A stretch of DNA of 64,000 bases from Helicobacter ibis. GTDB lineage: Bacteria; Campylobacterota; Campylobacteria; Campylobacterales; Helicobacteraceae. The stretch covers positions 434,001 to 498,000 of the forward strand of contig NZ_JAQHXR010000001.1 of NCBI RefSeq assembly GCF_027859255.1. The letters are read 5' to 3'. Shown here in pieces: positions 8,040-18,500 of this stretch. The position numbers were made by a program, and so were the translations under genes. Each line of letters begins with the position of its first letter. Within the stretch, counting starts at the first letter, position 1. The notes under the pieces were generated by a model. It made no database searches, had not been told where the DNA came from, and was given only the letters and a program-made list of their open reading frames with translations.

Positions 8040-10514
8040 ATGGAGAAGATAAAAGTAATAATCGATGGTTGCGAAGTATTGTGCGATGATGGTAAGAGTA
8101 TATTAAATGTAGCTAGGGCAAATAATATTTTTATCCCTGCTATTTGCTATCTCTCCTGTTGCTCTCCAACTCTAGCATGTAAGATGTGTATGGTAGAAGC
8201 AGATGGCAAGAGAGTATATGCTTGTAATGCAAAAGTCAAAGATGGCATGAATGTTGTTGTCCATACAGAGGAGATAGAGTTAGAAAGAAAAGCCATAATG
8301 CAAGCCTATGATGTAAATCACCCTTTGCAATGTGGTGTATGTGATAAAAGTGGTGAGTGTGAATTACAAAATTACACGCATTATGTTGGCGTAAATACGC
8401 AAGAATATGCACTAAAAGATGATTATAAGGAATTTAACTCATGGGGTGCAACTGTATATGACCCAAATTTGTGCATAGTGTGTGAGAGATGCGTTACTGT
8501 GTGTAAAGATAAAATAGGAAAATCATATATAAAAACAATTAAGAGAGATGGAGATATGCCATCAAAAGAATATAAAGATACTATGCCAAAAGATGCCTTT
8601 GGCGTATGGACTAAGTTCAAAAAATCCCTAATAGGTCCTAGTGGGTTAGGTGATTGTGGAGATTGTGGGGAGTGCTCTAGCGTGTGTCCTGTTGGTGCTT
8701 TAAGCATTGCTCACTTCCAATATACTTCAAATGCGTGGGAATTGAAAAAAATTCCTAGTAGTTGCACACATTGTGCTAATGGATGTGCTATCACTTATGA
8801 GGTAAAGCAAAGTAAAATAGGCGGTAAAGAAAAGAAGGTATATAGGGTAAGCAGTGATTGGAATTTTTCTACACTATGTCCAGCTGGCAGATTAGCATTT
8901 GAGACTAATAATCAAAATGTGCAAAAAAATGTAGTTGCCTTTAATGCGACAATAGCTGCCTTTAAAGAAGCACAAAGCATCAGATTCTTAGGAAACATAA
9001 GCAATGAAGAGGCAATGATACTTCAAAGCCTAAAAGAAAAGCATGGGTATAAGTTAGTATGTGATGAAGTGTGGGATTTTAAAGAATTTATACATAATTT
9101 TAGTTTGGTGTGCGGTAACTTTGGTAGTGCAACAGAGGAGGATATAGTTTCTAGCTCTTTTGTAATGTGCTTTGGCGGGGCTATGAGCTATGATATGCCA
9201 GTGATTACGCATAGTATAAATAATGCACTAAAGCAAAATAAAGGTGCTATGTTGGCTTATTTTCATACTATGAGTGATTGTGTTGCTAATTCTTTTGTAA
9301 AGGCTACGAATCTAATAGAGGGCATCTATAAGCCTCAAAGTGAAGAGGCATTTGTATTGCTTTTGGCAAGTGTGCTAATACCGCAAGATAAATGGATAGA
9401 TTCTCTAAAAGCAGAAATAGCAAAATATGAAATCACAATAAAAAAAGAGACAGAAAAAGAAGTTGTAAATAAAATAAAAGTTCCTATATTAGACGAGAAT
9501 GGCAAGGAAGTGCTAGATGAAAGTGGGGAAGTCAAATTTGAAGAAAAAGATGAAGTTGTAAAACACAAAGAAATTATAGATGTAAAATCAAGTAAGTTAT
9601 TAGAGTATTGTTCAGATAGTATGTTAGAGGCTTTTGAAGTATTAAAGGTTTCTATGCAAAAGGCAAAAAATCCTGTGCTTGTTGTTGGGTTTGATGTATA
9701 TGGCACTAAAAACTCAAGCAATATAGCCAAGATTCTTGGATTGATTGAAGAGTATTCTGAAGTTAAAATTATGTTACTTCCGCCTACTACAAATGCTATT
9801 GGAATCTCTTTACTATGTAGTTTGGATAGAACTAGTGAAGGTTATAGCATAGGCTATAACACTACAGGTAGCTACACAATAGGGACACATTCTGCTAATT
9901 TACTTATGCCTTATTTGAATGAGCAGGAAGGGACTTTTGTGAATGTGAATAAACGGGTTGTGCCTTTTAGTCCTGCTACCCCTTATTATGGTTACGAGTT
10001 AAATGATATAGCTAAAATGCTTGGGACAAATTTGGAGCATACTATTGATTATACGCAGATATTGCCTACATATAAAGGCTTTAAAGAAATTATGTATGAT
10101 GATTTGAAGTATGGATTTTTAAATAATGGTAAAGAGATTCGCGGATATTTATTAGAACTTTGTATATCTAAAAGTGATATAGAAATTGATAGTGTTACTT
10201 TAGAACCATTAGAAGAATTTAATTTGTATGTTAGAAATCCTGTTGCTCATTTTTCAAAACAAACACTTAGGTCATCTCTAATAAAATCAAAAAATGGACT
10301 TCAATTATCTGCAACTTTAGCCACCAAACTAAACTTAGCTCAAGATGATAGGGTTGTTGTTTCTTTTATGGATTCTAGTAGTATAGAGACAAAGGTAATA
10401 ATAGATAATGGTATGGAAGGAGAGTATGTAGCACTTGGTAATTGTGAGTTTGATATGTATAGCATAATTGGTAATTTCAGATATGCTAAAGTTGATATAA
10501 AGGTTGCAAAATGA
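8040..10514 (+). CDS. nuoG: NuoG, complex I iron-sulfur subunit
   Basis: The 824-residue protein starts with a ferredoxin-type 2Fe-2S domain (cysteines in CCSPTLACKMC and YACN), then the HPLQCGVCDKSGECELQ segment with one His and three Cys ligands for a 4Fe-4S cluster. Next come CIVCERCVTVC and CGDCGECSSVCP for further clusters. A CTHCANGC-plus-CPAGR segment near residues 243-282 is the extra cluster of the molybdopterin-oxidoreductase-like part. The C-terminal half is that fold without a bound cofactor. An insertion rich in Glu, Val and Lys around residues 475-515 is not typical. It is the last peripheral-arm subunit before the membrane genes nuoH onward. Confidence 0.95.
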   Translation: MEKIKVIIDGCEVLCDDGKSILNVARANNIFIPAICYLSCCSPTLACKMCMVEADGKRVYACNAKVKDGMNVVVHTEEIELERKAIMQAYDVNHPLQCGVCDKSGECELQNYTHYVGVNTQEYALKDDYKEFNSWGATVYDPNLCIVCERCVTVCKDKIGKSYIKTIKRDGDMPSKEYKDTMPKDAFGVWTKFKKSLIGPSGLGDCGDCGECSSVCPVGALSIAHFQYTSNAWELKKIPSSCTHCANGCAITYEVKQSKIGGKEKKVYRVSSDWNFSTLCPAGRLAFETNNQNVQKNVVAFNATIAAFKEAQSIRFLGNISNEEAMILQSLKEKHGYKLVCDEVWDFKEFIHNFSLVCGNFGSATEEDIVSSSFVMCFGGAMSYDMPVITHSINNALKQNKGAMLAYFHTMSDCVANSFVKATNLIEGIYKPQSEEAFVLLLASVLIPQDKWIDSLKAEIAKYEITIKKETEKEVVNKIKVPILDENGKEVLDESGEVKFEEKDEVVKHKEIIDVKSSKLLEYCSDSMLEAFEVLKVSMQKAKNPVLVVGFDVYGTKNSSNIAKILGLIEEYSEVKIMLLPPTTNAIGISLLCSLDRTSEGYSIGYNTTGSYTIGTHSANLLMPYLNEQEGTFVNVNKRVVPFSPATPYYGYELNDIAKMLGTNLEHTIDYTQILPTYKGFKEIMYDDLKYGFLNNGKEIRGYLLELCISKSDIEIDSVTLEPLEEFNLYVRNPVAHFSKQTLRSSLIKSKNGLQLSATLATKLNLAQDDRVVVSFMDSSSIETKVIIDNGMEGEYVALGNCEFDMYSIIGNFRYAKVDIKVAK

Positions 10515-11506
10515 CACTTTATGTAATTGAAACGCTTATTAAAATATTATTAGTTGTGCTTGTTTTTTCTGCATTGGCTGGATTTGCTACTTATGTTGAG
10601 AGGCGAATCTTGGCTAAATTTCAACGAAGAATTGGACCGAATTTAGTAGGTCCATTTGGAGTATTGCAGATTCTAGCTGATGGTATTAAACTATTTACAA
10701 AAGAAGATATTGTTCCAAGCGGTGCTAATGAGATTATATTTAGAATTGCGCCTGTAATTACTGCTGCTACTGCATTTATAGCTATGGCACCTATACCATT
10801 TTTCCCCGAGTTTGAAGCATTTGGCATGGTGATAAGACCTATCATTTCTGATATTAATGTTGGAATCTTGTTTGTGCTTGGGGTTGGTGCTGCTGGTATT
10901 TATGGACCTCTTTTAGCTGGGATTAGTGCAAATAGTAAGTATTCAATTTTAGGTGCTGCAAGGGCTGCTGTGCAATTGCTTAGTTTTGAAGTAGTATCTG
11001 GGTTGTCTCTCTTAGCACCAATTATTCTTGTTGGTTCTCTATCGTTAATTGATATTAATAATTATCAATCAGGTGGTATAGCTAGCTGGCTTATTTTTTC
11101 GCAACCTATAGCATTTTTATTATTTTTGTTTGCTGGTTATGCAGAGTTAAATAGAACTCCATTTGACTTATTGGAGCATGAAGCTGAAGTTGTGGCTGGA
11201 TTTGCTACTGAATACTCTGGTATGAGATGGGGTATGTTTTTTATAGGTGAATATGCAAGTATGATTTCATTGTCATTTTTGGTATCAATTTTATTTTTGG
11301 GTGGATTTAATCCGTTGGGATTTATACCGGGTGGAATCGCTATTGTTTTAAAGGTTATGTTTTTTATATTTTTGTTTATGTGGGCTAGGGCTGCATATCC
11401 TCATGTAAGACCAGATCAGCTAATGGGACTTTGTTGGAGAGTTTTATTCCCATTGGCGTTATTAAATGTTCTAGTTACTGGTTTTGTAAATTTAGGAGGT
11501 AATTAA
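10511..11506 (+). CDS. nuoH: NuoH, complex I membrane subunit H
   Basis: The 331-residue polytopic protein has about eight helices and the family signatures YVERRILAKFQRRIGPN near residue 30 and the ELNRTPFDLLEHEAEVVAGF loop near 215. These acidic and arginine residues form the quinone channel and the link to the proton-pumping chain. It overlaps nuoG by 4 bp and nuoI by 1 bp. Confidence 0.96.
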   Translation: MTLYVIETLIKILLVVLVFSALAGFATYVERRILAKFQRRIGPNLVGPFGVLQILADGIKLFTKEDIVPSGANEIIFRIAPVITAATAFIAMAPIPFFPEFEAFGMVIRPIISDINVGILFVLGVGAAGIYGPLLAGISANSKYSILGAARAAVQLLSFEVVSGLSLLAPIILVGSLSLIDINNYQSGGIASWLIFSQPIAFLLFLFAGYAELNRTPFDLLEHEAEVVAGFATEYSGMRWGMFFIGEYASMISLSFLVSILFLGGFNPLGFIPGGIAIVLKVMFFIFLFMWARAAYPHVRPDQLMGLCWRVLFPLALLNVLVTGFVNLGGN

Positions 11507-12135
11507 TGGCGTATATAAAAATTGTTGATGAAACTACTCCTAAAAGCAATGCTCAAAAGTTTGTTCAATTTTGGAATCGTGCTTTAAGTGGAGAAATGTT
11601 TGTTGGATTGTGGCTTGTTTTTAAGGAGTTTTGTAGCTCTAAGATTCATACTGTGCAATATCCGTTAGAAAAATTACCGCTAAGCCCTAGATATAGAGCT
11701 GTGCATGAGTTAAAAAGATTGCTTGATAGTGGTAATGAGAGATGTATTGGTTGTGGGCTGTGTGAAAAAATATGCGTAGCCAACTGCATAAGAATGGAAA
11801 CTAGATATGGAGAAGATAAACGAAAGAAGGTAACGGAATATACAATTAATTTTGGAAGATGTATTTATTGTGGATTATGTGCTGAAGTATGTCCTGAACT
11901 TGCTATTGTCCATGGCAATAGGTATGAAAATGCAAGTGAGCAGAGGGCTTCTTTTTCTTTAAAGCAAGACATGTTGACTCCTATTGACAAGGTATTAAGC
12001 GGTAATGATTGTGAATATGAAGGTGTTGGTAGCGTTAGCTATGATGCGGATTTGAAAATAAAGCAAACCCCTCTTATGTATTTAACCAAAGAAGAAAGTA
12101 AAGCTGATGAAAGTGGGGTAAAACAAGATGTTTGA
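11506..12135 (+). CDS. nuoI: NuoI, complex I 8Fe ferredoxin subunit
   Basis: The 209-residue protein has two classical 4Fe-4S motifs, CIGCGLCEKIC with a following C, and CIYCGLCAEVCP, which hold clusters N6a and N6b. They bridge the peripheral arm to N2 in NuoB. The C-terminal 50 residues are acidic and variable. It overlaps nuoJ by 8 bp. Confidence 0.96.
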   Translation: MAYIKIVDETTPKSNAQKFVQFWNRALSGEMFVGLWLVFKEFCSSKIHTVQYPLEKLPLSPRYRAVHELKRLLDSGNERCIGCGLCEKICVANCIRMETRYGEDKRKKVTEYTINFGRCIYCGLCAEVCPELAIVHGNRYENASEQRASFSLKQDMLTPIDKVLSGNDCEYEGVGSVSYDADLKIKQTPLMYLTKEESKADESGVKQDV

Positions 12136-12706
12136 GGCAATAGCATTTTATACTTTTTGTGGTTTAAGTTTGGCTATGTTTTTAATTGTCGTAACTACAA
12201 ATAATATCTTATATGCATTAAGCTCACTAGCGGCAGGAATGATATTTGTATCTGCATTTTTCTTTTTGCTTGGGGCTGAATTTTTAGGTGTTATACAGAT
12301 AGTTGTTTATACTGGTGCTGTAATTGCGTTGTATGCATTTGCTATGATGTTTTTTGATACTCAAAACCTACAAAATGAGAAGGTTGAAAATTCAAAAATA
12401 TTATTTTTGCTAAGTGGTATTGGTGCTATTTTGTTGGTTGTAATTTTAGTTGCACCTATTATAAGCGAAAACTTACTTCAAATGCAACCTCAATTACCAC
12501 CAAAAGATGGAGTTGGTAATGTGCAAATGATAGGTTATGTTTTATTTACAAAATTCTTAATACCTTTTGAGATTGCTGCAATAATGCTACTTGTAGCGAT
12601 GATTGCTGGAATTATTTTGGCAAGTAATGGCATGAAATATTCTCTAACTCTTGGTGAAAAAGAAATGAATATCAATGAAAACTCCAACACAAAGGAAGCA
12701 AAATGA
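12128..12706 (+). CDS. nuoJ: NuoJ, complex I membrane subunit J
   Basis: The 192-residue protein has five predicted transmembrane helices and the conserved VIQIVVYTGAVIALYAFAMM stretch at about residues 56-75, typical of NuoJ/ND6, where a pi-bulge helix lies. The C-terminal tail is polar. It overlaps nuoI by 8 bp and nuoK by 4 bp. Confidence 0.94.
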   Translation: MFEAIAFYTFCGLSLAMFLIVVTTNNILYALSSLAAGMIFVSAFFFLLGAEFLGVIQIVVYTGAVIALYAFAMMFFDTQNLQNEKVENSKILFLLSGIGAILLVVILVAPIISENLLQMQPQLPPKDGVGNVQMIGYVLFTKFLIPFEIAAIMLLVAMIAGIILASNGMKYSLTLGEKEMNINENSNTKEAK

Positions 12707-13005
12707 TAACTTTAAATCATTATTTGATTTTGTCTGCACTTATGTTTGCAATAGGTGTTTTTGGTATTTTGAAGCGTAAAAATTTGTTGATGTTATTTTT
12801 TTCTACCGAGATTGTCCTTAGTGCTGCAAGTATTGGGTTTGCTGCTGTTGGATATTATTTAAATGATTTGCAAGGACAAATTTTTGCATTTTTTATCATT
12901 GCTATTGCAGCTAGTGAGGTTGCTTTGGGTATTGGGCTTTTAATATTGTGGTATAAAAAATATCATTCGTTAGATTTGGATAAATTACAAACAATGAAAG
13001 GCTGA
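12703..13005 (+). CDS. nuoK: NuoK, complex I membrane subunit K
   Basis: The 100-residue protein has three helices, with the conserved intramembrane Glu in FSTEIVLSA and another in AASEVALGIGL, as in NuoK/ND4L. It overlaps nuoJ by 4 bp, and its TGA overlaps the nuoL ATG by 1 bp. Confidence 0.95.
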   Translation: MITLNHYLILSALMFAIGVFGILKRKNLLMLFFSTEIVLSAASIGFAAVGYYLNDLQGQIFAFFIIAIAASEVALGIGLLILWYKKYHSLDLDKLQTMKG

Positions 13006-14840
13006 TGATGGAACTTATATTTTATACTGCATTTTTTGCTCCATTAATTGGATCTGTTTTTGGAATTCCATTTTCTTCTAAGAGCAAGTTTGTGAGTGTT
13101 GGAATCTTTGCTTCATTGATGGTTGGTATTTCATTATTTGCTTCTACTTTACTTCTTGTTTATACTTATCAGGGCGGAATCTTGTCCATCGAGCTTATGG
13201 ATTGGATTGTTGTTGGCAGTTTGCATATACCTTTTGGATTCTTGGTTGATCCTGTTAGTGCTACTATGGCATTTGTTGTTACTTTGGTATCTTTTTGTGT
13301 GCATGTGTATGCAATTGGTTATATGAGCCATGATGAGAGCTTTAATAGGTTTTTTGTATATTTGAGTGCATTTGTGTTTTCTATGCTTATTTTGGTTTTA
13401 AGCGATAATTTTGCTGGATTATTTATAGGCTGGGAAGGTGTTGGATTATGCTCTTGGATGTTAATAGGATTTTGGTATCATAAAGATTCCGCGTCTTTTG
13501 CTGCTAATGAAGCATTTATTATGAATAGAATTGCTGATTTAGGAATGCTTCTTGGAATCTTTTTGATATATTGGGTGTTTGGTAGCTTGAAGTATGAATT
13601 TGTGTTTAGCTATGTTTTTGAAGCACCAAAAGAATTATTAGTTGCAATTGGTATTTTATTATTTATTGGTGCTATGGGTAAGAGTGCTCAATTCCCACTT
13701 CATACTTGGCTTGCAGATGCTATGGAGGGGCCTACGCCGGTATCAGCATTAATCCATGCTGCAACAATGGTTACTGCTGGTGTATATTTGGTAATTAGGG
13801 CGAATCCAATTTATTCTTTGATACCAGAATTCAGTGTATTTATAGCTTTCTTGGGTGCATTTGTAGCCATATTTGCTGCATGTATGGCACTTGTAAATAA
13901 GGATCTAAAAAGAATTATTGCTTATTCTACTCTATCTCAACTTGGATATATGTTTGTGGCTGCTGGACTTGGTGCATACTGGATAGCATTATTTCATTTA
14001 GCTACACATGCGTTTTTTAAGTCATTATTATTCTTGGGTGCCGGAAATGTAATGCATGCAATGAATGATAAGCTAGATATTACCAAAATGGGTGCTTTAT
14101 ATAAGCCTCTTAAGATTACGGCTGTTTTAATGATTTTAGCTTCCATTGCTCTTGCTGGTGTGTATCCGTTTGCTGGGTTTTTCTCAAAAGATAAGATATT
14201 AGAAGCCACATTTGGAAGTGGATATTATGTATTATGGGGTGCATTGTTGCTTGGTGCGTTTTTGACTGCATTTTATAGCTTTAGACTTATTATGCTCGTA
14301 TTCTTTGGTGAGAAAAAACACAATGAACACCCACATGAAGCTTATAATTACATGCTTTATGCAATGATACCTTTAGGATTTTTAGCAGTGTTTGCTGGTT
14401 TTAGCGAATCTTATTTTCATCATTTTGTATTGCAAGTTTTACCTGATTTTAGTAGCCATTTGACAATTGCTACCATTTTAAAACTAATCGCACTTACTAC
14501 ATGTGTTGTGCTATGCGGTATTTTATTTGCTGTTTTTAAGTATAAAAATGGAGGATTCTCTAAGTCTTTGGAGAATACATTTATTTATAAATTGCTACGC
14601 AATGAATATTATGTACCTTTGCTATATGAGAAATTATTTATAAATAACTATATGCGAATCTCTAAGGTTGTTTGGGTTTATATAGAACAAAAAACAATTG
14701 ATTTTGTAGTTGATTTAATCGCAAATATATTAAATGGTAGTGGAAATAGACTAAGAGTGATTCAAAGTGGCAATTTATCAAAAATGTTACGAGTTATGTT
14801 TTTTGGTGTAGTATTGCTATTGCTATTGATTTTTGTGTAG
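13005..14840 (+). CDS. nuoL: NuoL, antiporter-like proton-pumping subunit
   Basis: The 611-residue polytopic subunit has the proton-translocation motifs WEGVGLCSW near residue 143, KSAQFPLHTWLADAMEGPTPVSALIHAATMVTAG near 226, and the KDLKRIIAYSTLSQLGYM helix near 300. The C-terminal part holds the long lateral helix and a final membrane span. Two ATG codons lie in tandem at 13005 and 13008, and either could be used. Length is typical. Confidence 0.96.
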   Translation: MMELIFYTAFFAPLIGSVFGIPFSSKSKFVSVGIFASLMVGISLFASTLLLVYTYQGGILSIELMDWIVVGSLHIPFGFLVDPVSATMAFVVTLVSFCVHVYAIGYMSHDESFNRFFVYLSAFVFSMLILVLSDNFAGLFIGWEGVGLCSWMLIGFWYHKDSASFAANEAFIMNRIADLGMLLGIFLIYWVFGSLKYEFVFSYVFEAPKELLVAIGILLFIGAMGKSAQFPLHTWLADAMEGPTPVSALIHAATMVTAGVYLVIRANPIYSLIPEFSVFIAFLGAFVAIFAACMALVNKDLKRIIAYSTLSQLGYMFVAAGLGAYWIALFHLATHAFFKSLLFLGAGNVMHAMNDKLDITKMGALYKPLKITAVLMILASIALAGVYPFAGFFSKDKILEATFGSGYYVLWGALLLGAFLTAFYSFRLIMLVFFGEKKHNEHPHEAYNYMLYAMIPLGFLAVFAGFSESYFHHFVLQVLPDFSSHLTIATILKLIALTTCVVLCGILFAVFKYKNGGFSKSLENTFIYKLLRNEYYVPLLYEKLFINNYMRISKVVWVYIEQKTIDFVVDLIANILNGSGNRLRVIQSGNLSKMLRVMFFGVVLLLLLIFV

Positions 14841-14850
14841 GGGCAACGTC

Positions 14851-16371
14851 ATGGAATTTATTTTAAGCTTGATAATATTTTTTCCTCTTTTAGGGGCTAT
14901 TTTTGCAATAGGTATAAAGGAGAATCTAAAGACTTATGCTATCGTAATTAGCGGTATCGAGTTAGCACTAACTTGTTTGTTGTGGTTTTTATTTGATACA
15001 CAAGCTTATGATTATCAATTTATTGCTTCCTTTCCACTAGTGTCTGATTTTGGTATTAATTACATTGTGGGTGTTGATGGAGTATCGTTATTTTTGGTTA
15101 TCCTCTCTTCGTTTATTGCTTTTGTTGGGTTTATATATTTAAATGAACAAAATGAGACAAAAAAGTTGATTATTTCTTTATTGTGTCTTTTAAGTATAAT
15201 GATTGGTGTTTTTTGTGCTTTAGATATGATTTTGTTTTATATTTTTTGGGAGTTATCATTAGTGCCTATGCTATATATAATAGGTGCTTGGGGTAGTGGT
15301 AGCAGAATCTATGCTGCAGTTAAATTTTTCTTATACACATTTGTTGGTTCTATTATTATGCTTGTTGGAATCTTGTATCTTGCTTATTATTATTTTGTTG
15401 AGACTGGCATTTGGAGCTTCTCTCTTATTGATTGGTATAACTCTGTTCCTATTCCATTTGAGATTCAAATATGGTTATTTTTAGCCTTTTTCTGTGGGTT
15501 GGCTGTGAAAGTCCCTATGTTTCCATTTCATACTTGGCTACCATATGCACATGGTCAAGCCCCTACGATAGGTTCCATAATACTTGCAGCTGTGCTTTTG
15601 AAAATGGGGACTTATGGGTTTGTTAGATTTTCTCTGCCTTTATTTCCTGATGCTAGTGTTTATTTTTTAATACCTATCGCAGTTTTGTCATTGATTATGA
15701 TTATTTATGGTGCATTAGTTGCATTTATACAAAATGATATAAAACAAGTAATTGCTTATAGCTCTATTTCTCATATGGGTGTTATTATGATTGGTATTTT
15801 TTCGCTCAATGTTGAGGGCTTATCGGGTTCTGTGTTTTTTATGCTAAGTCATGGGATTATTAGTGGAGCACTATTTATGCTTGTGGGTATGATTTATGAG
15901 AGAAAGCACACAAAACAAATTGATGAATTTGGAGGTATAGCTAAAGTTATGCCTAATTATTCTGCGATTTTTGGGCTTATGATGATGGCTTCTGCTGGAT
16001 TGCCTCTTACTATGGGGTTTGTTGGAGAGTTTTTGTCTCTTTTAGGATTCTTTGAGGTTGCTCCAATTATGGCTGGTATTGCAGGAATTAGTATTATTGT
16101 TGGTGCTATTTATATGCTTAATTTATATAGAAAAGTTTTTTATGGCGAGTTAGATTTTAAAAATGCTAAGCTAAGTGATATAGATGGTAGAGAATGGACT
16201 GCTTTATTGCCTCTTGTAATAGTGGTTATATGGCTTGGTGTGTATCCAAAGCCGATTTTAGAACCTATTAATAAGGGTATTGAAAATACATTATCTATAA
16301 TGCATTATAAATCTGTCAAACAAGAAACGCTAGATTTCTTTGGTATTGAATCAGAGTTGGAAGGAGAATAG
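14851..16371 (+). CDS. nuoM: NuoM, antiporter-like proton-pumping subunit
   Basis: The 506-residue polytopic protein has the conserved Glu in [12 protein letters not shown], the [21 protein letters not shown] helix and the [17 protein letters not shown] segment. The start was set at the ATG at 14851, which has an AGGGGC ribosome-binding site seven bases upstream. A TTG-initiated form from 14833 overlapping nuoL would add six residues and is unlikely. Confidence 0.95.
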   Translation: MEFILSLIIFFPLLGAIFAIGIKENLKTYAIVISGIELALTCLLWFLFDTQAYDYQFIASFPLVSDFGINYIVGVDGVSLFLVILSSFIAFVGFIYLNEQNETKKLIISLLCLLSIMIGVFCALDMILFYIFWELSLVPMLYIIGAWGSGSRIYAAVKFFLYTFVGSIIMLVGILYLAYYYFVETGIWSFSLIDWYNSVPIPFEIQIWLFLAFFCGLAVKVPMFPFHTWLPYAHGQAPTIGSIILAAVLLKMGTYGFVRFSLPLFPDASVYFLIPIAVLSLIMIIYGALVAFIQNDIKQVIAYSSISHMGVIMIGIFSLNVEGLSGSVFFMLSHGIISGALFMLVGMIYERKHTKQIDEFGGIAKVMPNYSAIFGLMMMASAGLPLTMGFVGEFLSLLGFFEVAPIMAGIAGISIIVGAIYMLNLYRKVFYGELDFKNAKLSDIDGREWTALLPLVIVVIWLGVYPKPILEPINKGIENTLSIMHYKSVKQETLDFFGIESELEGE

Positions 16372-16372
16372 T

Positions 16373-17857
16373 ATGCTAGAGAGTTTTAGTATTTCTTTTG
16401 AGAGTTTGAATTTTTTTAGCATAGTGCCTATGCTTATTGCAATTATTGGAGCTATTATTATTCTAATAGCAGATATGTGTATCAAAAAAAATAATAAACA
16501 AATGTATACAATGCTTACTATTTTATTTTTATTTTTAGATTTTGGTTATTTGATAGCATTTTCTCATCATTGGGAGAGTAGGGCATTTTTTGACCTTATT
16601 TTAGTAGATGGAATCTCTCTTGTATCGCAGTTTATAATACTAATAGGTGCTATTTTATTTGTGCCACTAACCCTTAGCTACAATAGATTCCATGAGTTTC
16701 AGTATCCTGAATATTATGCTTTGTTTTTATTTATGTGTGCTGGTTTCCAGTTTATGGTTAGTAGCGATCATTTGATGGTTATTTTCTTGGGATTAGAGAC
16801 TGCATCTTTAGTATTATATACCCTTATAGCTATGCATAATAGGCAGACAGCTTTTGAGGCTGCTATTAAATACTTCACTATGGGTGCATTGTCGGCTGGT
16901 TGTTTTGCTTTTGGTGCTATGTTGTTGTATGCCTCTACTGGACATTTGGAGTTATATGGTGTTAAGTCGTATATGGAAGCTAATGATTATCAGACATCTA
17001 ATATACTTTTGGCAAGCATTGTCTTTTTTATCGCTTCTATTGGCTTTAAGTCATCTATTGTGCCATTTCATACATGGACACCTGATGTATATGAAGGCTC
17101 AAATTCGTTTTTGGCTGGATTTATGTCGATAATTCCAAAGATTGCAGCTCTTGTTGTGGCTTTAAGATTCTTTAGTATATTTATGGATATACCTTTTGTG
17201 CATAATGTCTTTTATGCATTGGTAGTTATTACAATTACTTTGCCAAATTTAGTTGCATTGATTCAAAAAGATGTAAAGCGAATGTTGGCTTATAGCTCTA
17301 TTTCTCACGCTGGATTTGCATTTAGTGCTATCCTTATAAACAATCCACAATCTTATAGCGCACTTTTTGCGTATTGGATTTTATTTCTTTTTACTAATTT
17401 AGGAATCTTTTCTATGCTATGGATTAGCAGAACTAAAGAGCAAATATGGGATAGCAGATATGATCACTCATATGATAAGTTTTCTGGCTTAATTAAGCTA
17501 TGTCCTATGGCAGCTATTATTATTGGTCTTTTTATGTTGTCTTTAGCTGGGATTCCACCTTTTTCGATATTTTGGGGCAAAATATATCTAATGAGTGCAG
17601 TGATAAATCAAGGCTATATTTATCTAGCATTGATTATGGCTATAAATAGTGCCATTGCTGTTTATTATTATTTGAAACTTATAGTGTATATGTTTTTAAA
17701 AGAACCTATATTAAAAGATGGAAGAATCTACTTGCAAAATGCAACTTTACCACTAAAGATAGTGGTTGGCATAGCAACACTATATGTTTCATTGTCAATA
17801 TTTTTTGTAGATGGATTATTAATTAGCATTTATGAGATAATTAATTCAAGCTTATAA
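16373..17857 (+). CDS. nuoN: NuoN, antiporter-like proton-pumping subunit
   Basis: The 494-residue polytopic subunit is the last gene of the nuo operon. It has the intramembrane Glu in [12 protein letters not shown], the [18 protein letters not shown] segment and [17 protein letters not shown]. The ATG at 16373 lies one base after the nuoM stop and has a strong AAGGAG site. An in-frame TTG at 16340 is not needed. A hairpin starts at its TAA. Confidence 0.95.
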   Translation: MLESFSISFESLNFFSIVPMLIAIIGAIIILIADMCIKKNNKQMYTMLTILFLFLDFGYLIAFSHHWESRAFFDLILVDGISLVSQFIILIGAILFVPLTLSYNRFHEFQYPEYYALFLFMCAGFQFMVSSDHLMVIFLGLETASLVLYTLIAMHNRQTAFEAAIKYFTMGALSAGCFAFGAMLLYASTGHLELYGVKSYMEANDYQTSNILLASIVFFIASIGFKSSIVPFHTWTPDVYEGSNSFLAGFMSIIPKIAALVVALRFFSIFMDIPFVHNVFYALVVITITLPNLVALIQKDVKRMLAYSSISHAGFAFSAILINNPQSYSALFAYWILFLFTNLGIFSMLWISRTKEQIWDSRYDHSYDKFSGLIKLCPMAAIIIGLFMLSLAGIPPFSIFWGKIYLMSAVINQGYIYLALIMAINSAIAVYYYLKLIVYMFLKEPILKDGRIYLQNATLPLKIVVGIATLYVSLSIFFVDGLLISIYEIINSSL

Positions 17858-17874
17858 CTAGCCAATTGGCTAGT
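17857..17874. terminator. Candidate bidirectional hairpin terminator
   Basis: An 18-bp perfect palindrome (7-bp arms ACTAGCC/GGCTAGT around AATT) sits exactly at the end of nuoN and over the stop of the convergent lipoprotein gene. A short T-rich run follows on the plus strand. Its place between two convergent genes suggests termination in both directions. The U-tract is weak, so this is a likely but not certain intrinsic terminator. Confidence 0.6.
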
Positions 17875-18424
17875 TTGTCTTAAAATTTGTAATAGCTTCG
17901 TTTGTTGCAGCATTTATTGCATTTAGAATAGTTTGTCTTACTTCTTGTGGGAGTAGTGTTGCTTCTTTGCCTAGTGTAAAATATTGATTGTTAGAATTTT
18001 CTATTGTCGCTTTTCCGCTAAATACTCTAAATTCATTTTGATTGCTAAAAGCCATCTGTAACTCGATTATCCCAGCATTTTGCGAAGTTGATTGTAGCCA
18101 GTCTCCTCTATTTGACTTTATGTTTATGCTACCATATACTACTTCTAACAGATACTCTCCATTATGTCCTAAAACATCAGTTGATACAAAACAACCGCTT
18201 TGAGATAGAGTGTTTTCTAGCATTGTCTTTATAGCATTTTCATCAATATTTAGCTGATTATACTCACCACTTTTGATACTACCCATTTTGTATGCAACAA
18301 TTGGTTTATCGCATTGTTTATTTACTTTTATATTTGGTAAAACACTTGGTGGCTTGGAACATGCTACAAACATTGCACCAAGAATCAAAGTCATTAATTT
18401 TAATGTGAGATTTTTTGTATTCAT
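17870..18424 (-). CDS. Predicted lipoprotein of unknown function
   Basis: The 184-residue protein has a signal peptide ending in a lipobox-like FVAC with Cys at residue 22, so it is probably lipid-anchored. The mature part has a pattern seen in small outer-membrane lipoproteins: a conserved-looking strand YLLEVVYGSINI near the middle, a beta-rich FRVFSGKATIE segment and a final amphipathic helix. I do not recognise the family. A perfect TATAAT lies upstream at 18451-18456 and an AAAAGGGG ribosome-binding site precedes the ATG. It is a single-gene unit, divergent from the PilJ-like gene. Confidence 0.75.
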   Translation of the reverse strand: MNTKNLTLKLMTLILGAMFVACSKPPSVLPNIKVNKQCDKPIVAYKMGSIKSGEYNQLNIDENAIKTMLENTLSQSGCFVSTDVLGHNGEYLLEVVYGSINIKSNRGDWLQSTSQNAGIIELQMAFSNQNEFRVFSGKATIENSNNQYFTLGKEATLLPQEVRQTILNAINAATNEAITNFKTN

Positions 18425-18450
18425 TTATAACCCCTTTTGCATAAATGCTC

Positions 18451-18456
18451 TATTAT
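18451..18456 (-). promoter_or_regulatory. -10 box of the lipoprotein gene
   Basis: On the minus strand a perfect TATAAT stands 27 bp upstream of the lipoprotein ATG. No convincing -35 box is seen at 17 bp. The spacing to the start and ribosome-binding site is consistent with a short leader. Confidence 0.45.
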
Positions 18457-18500
18457 ATTGATAATTCTTTTTAACTTTGATAAAATCATAAATTTTATTA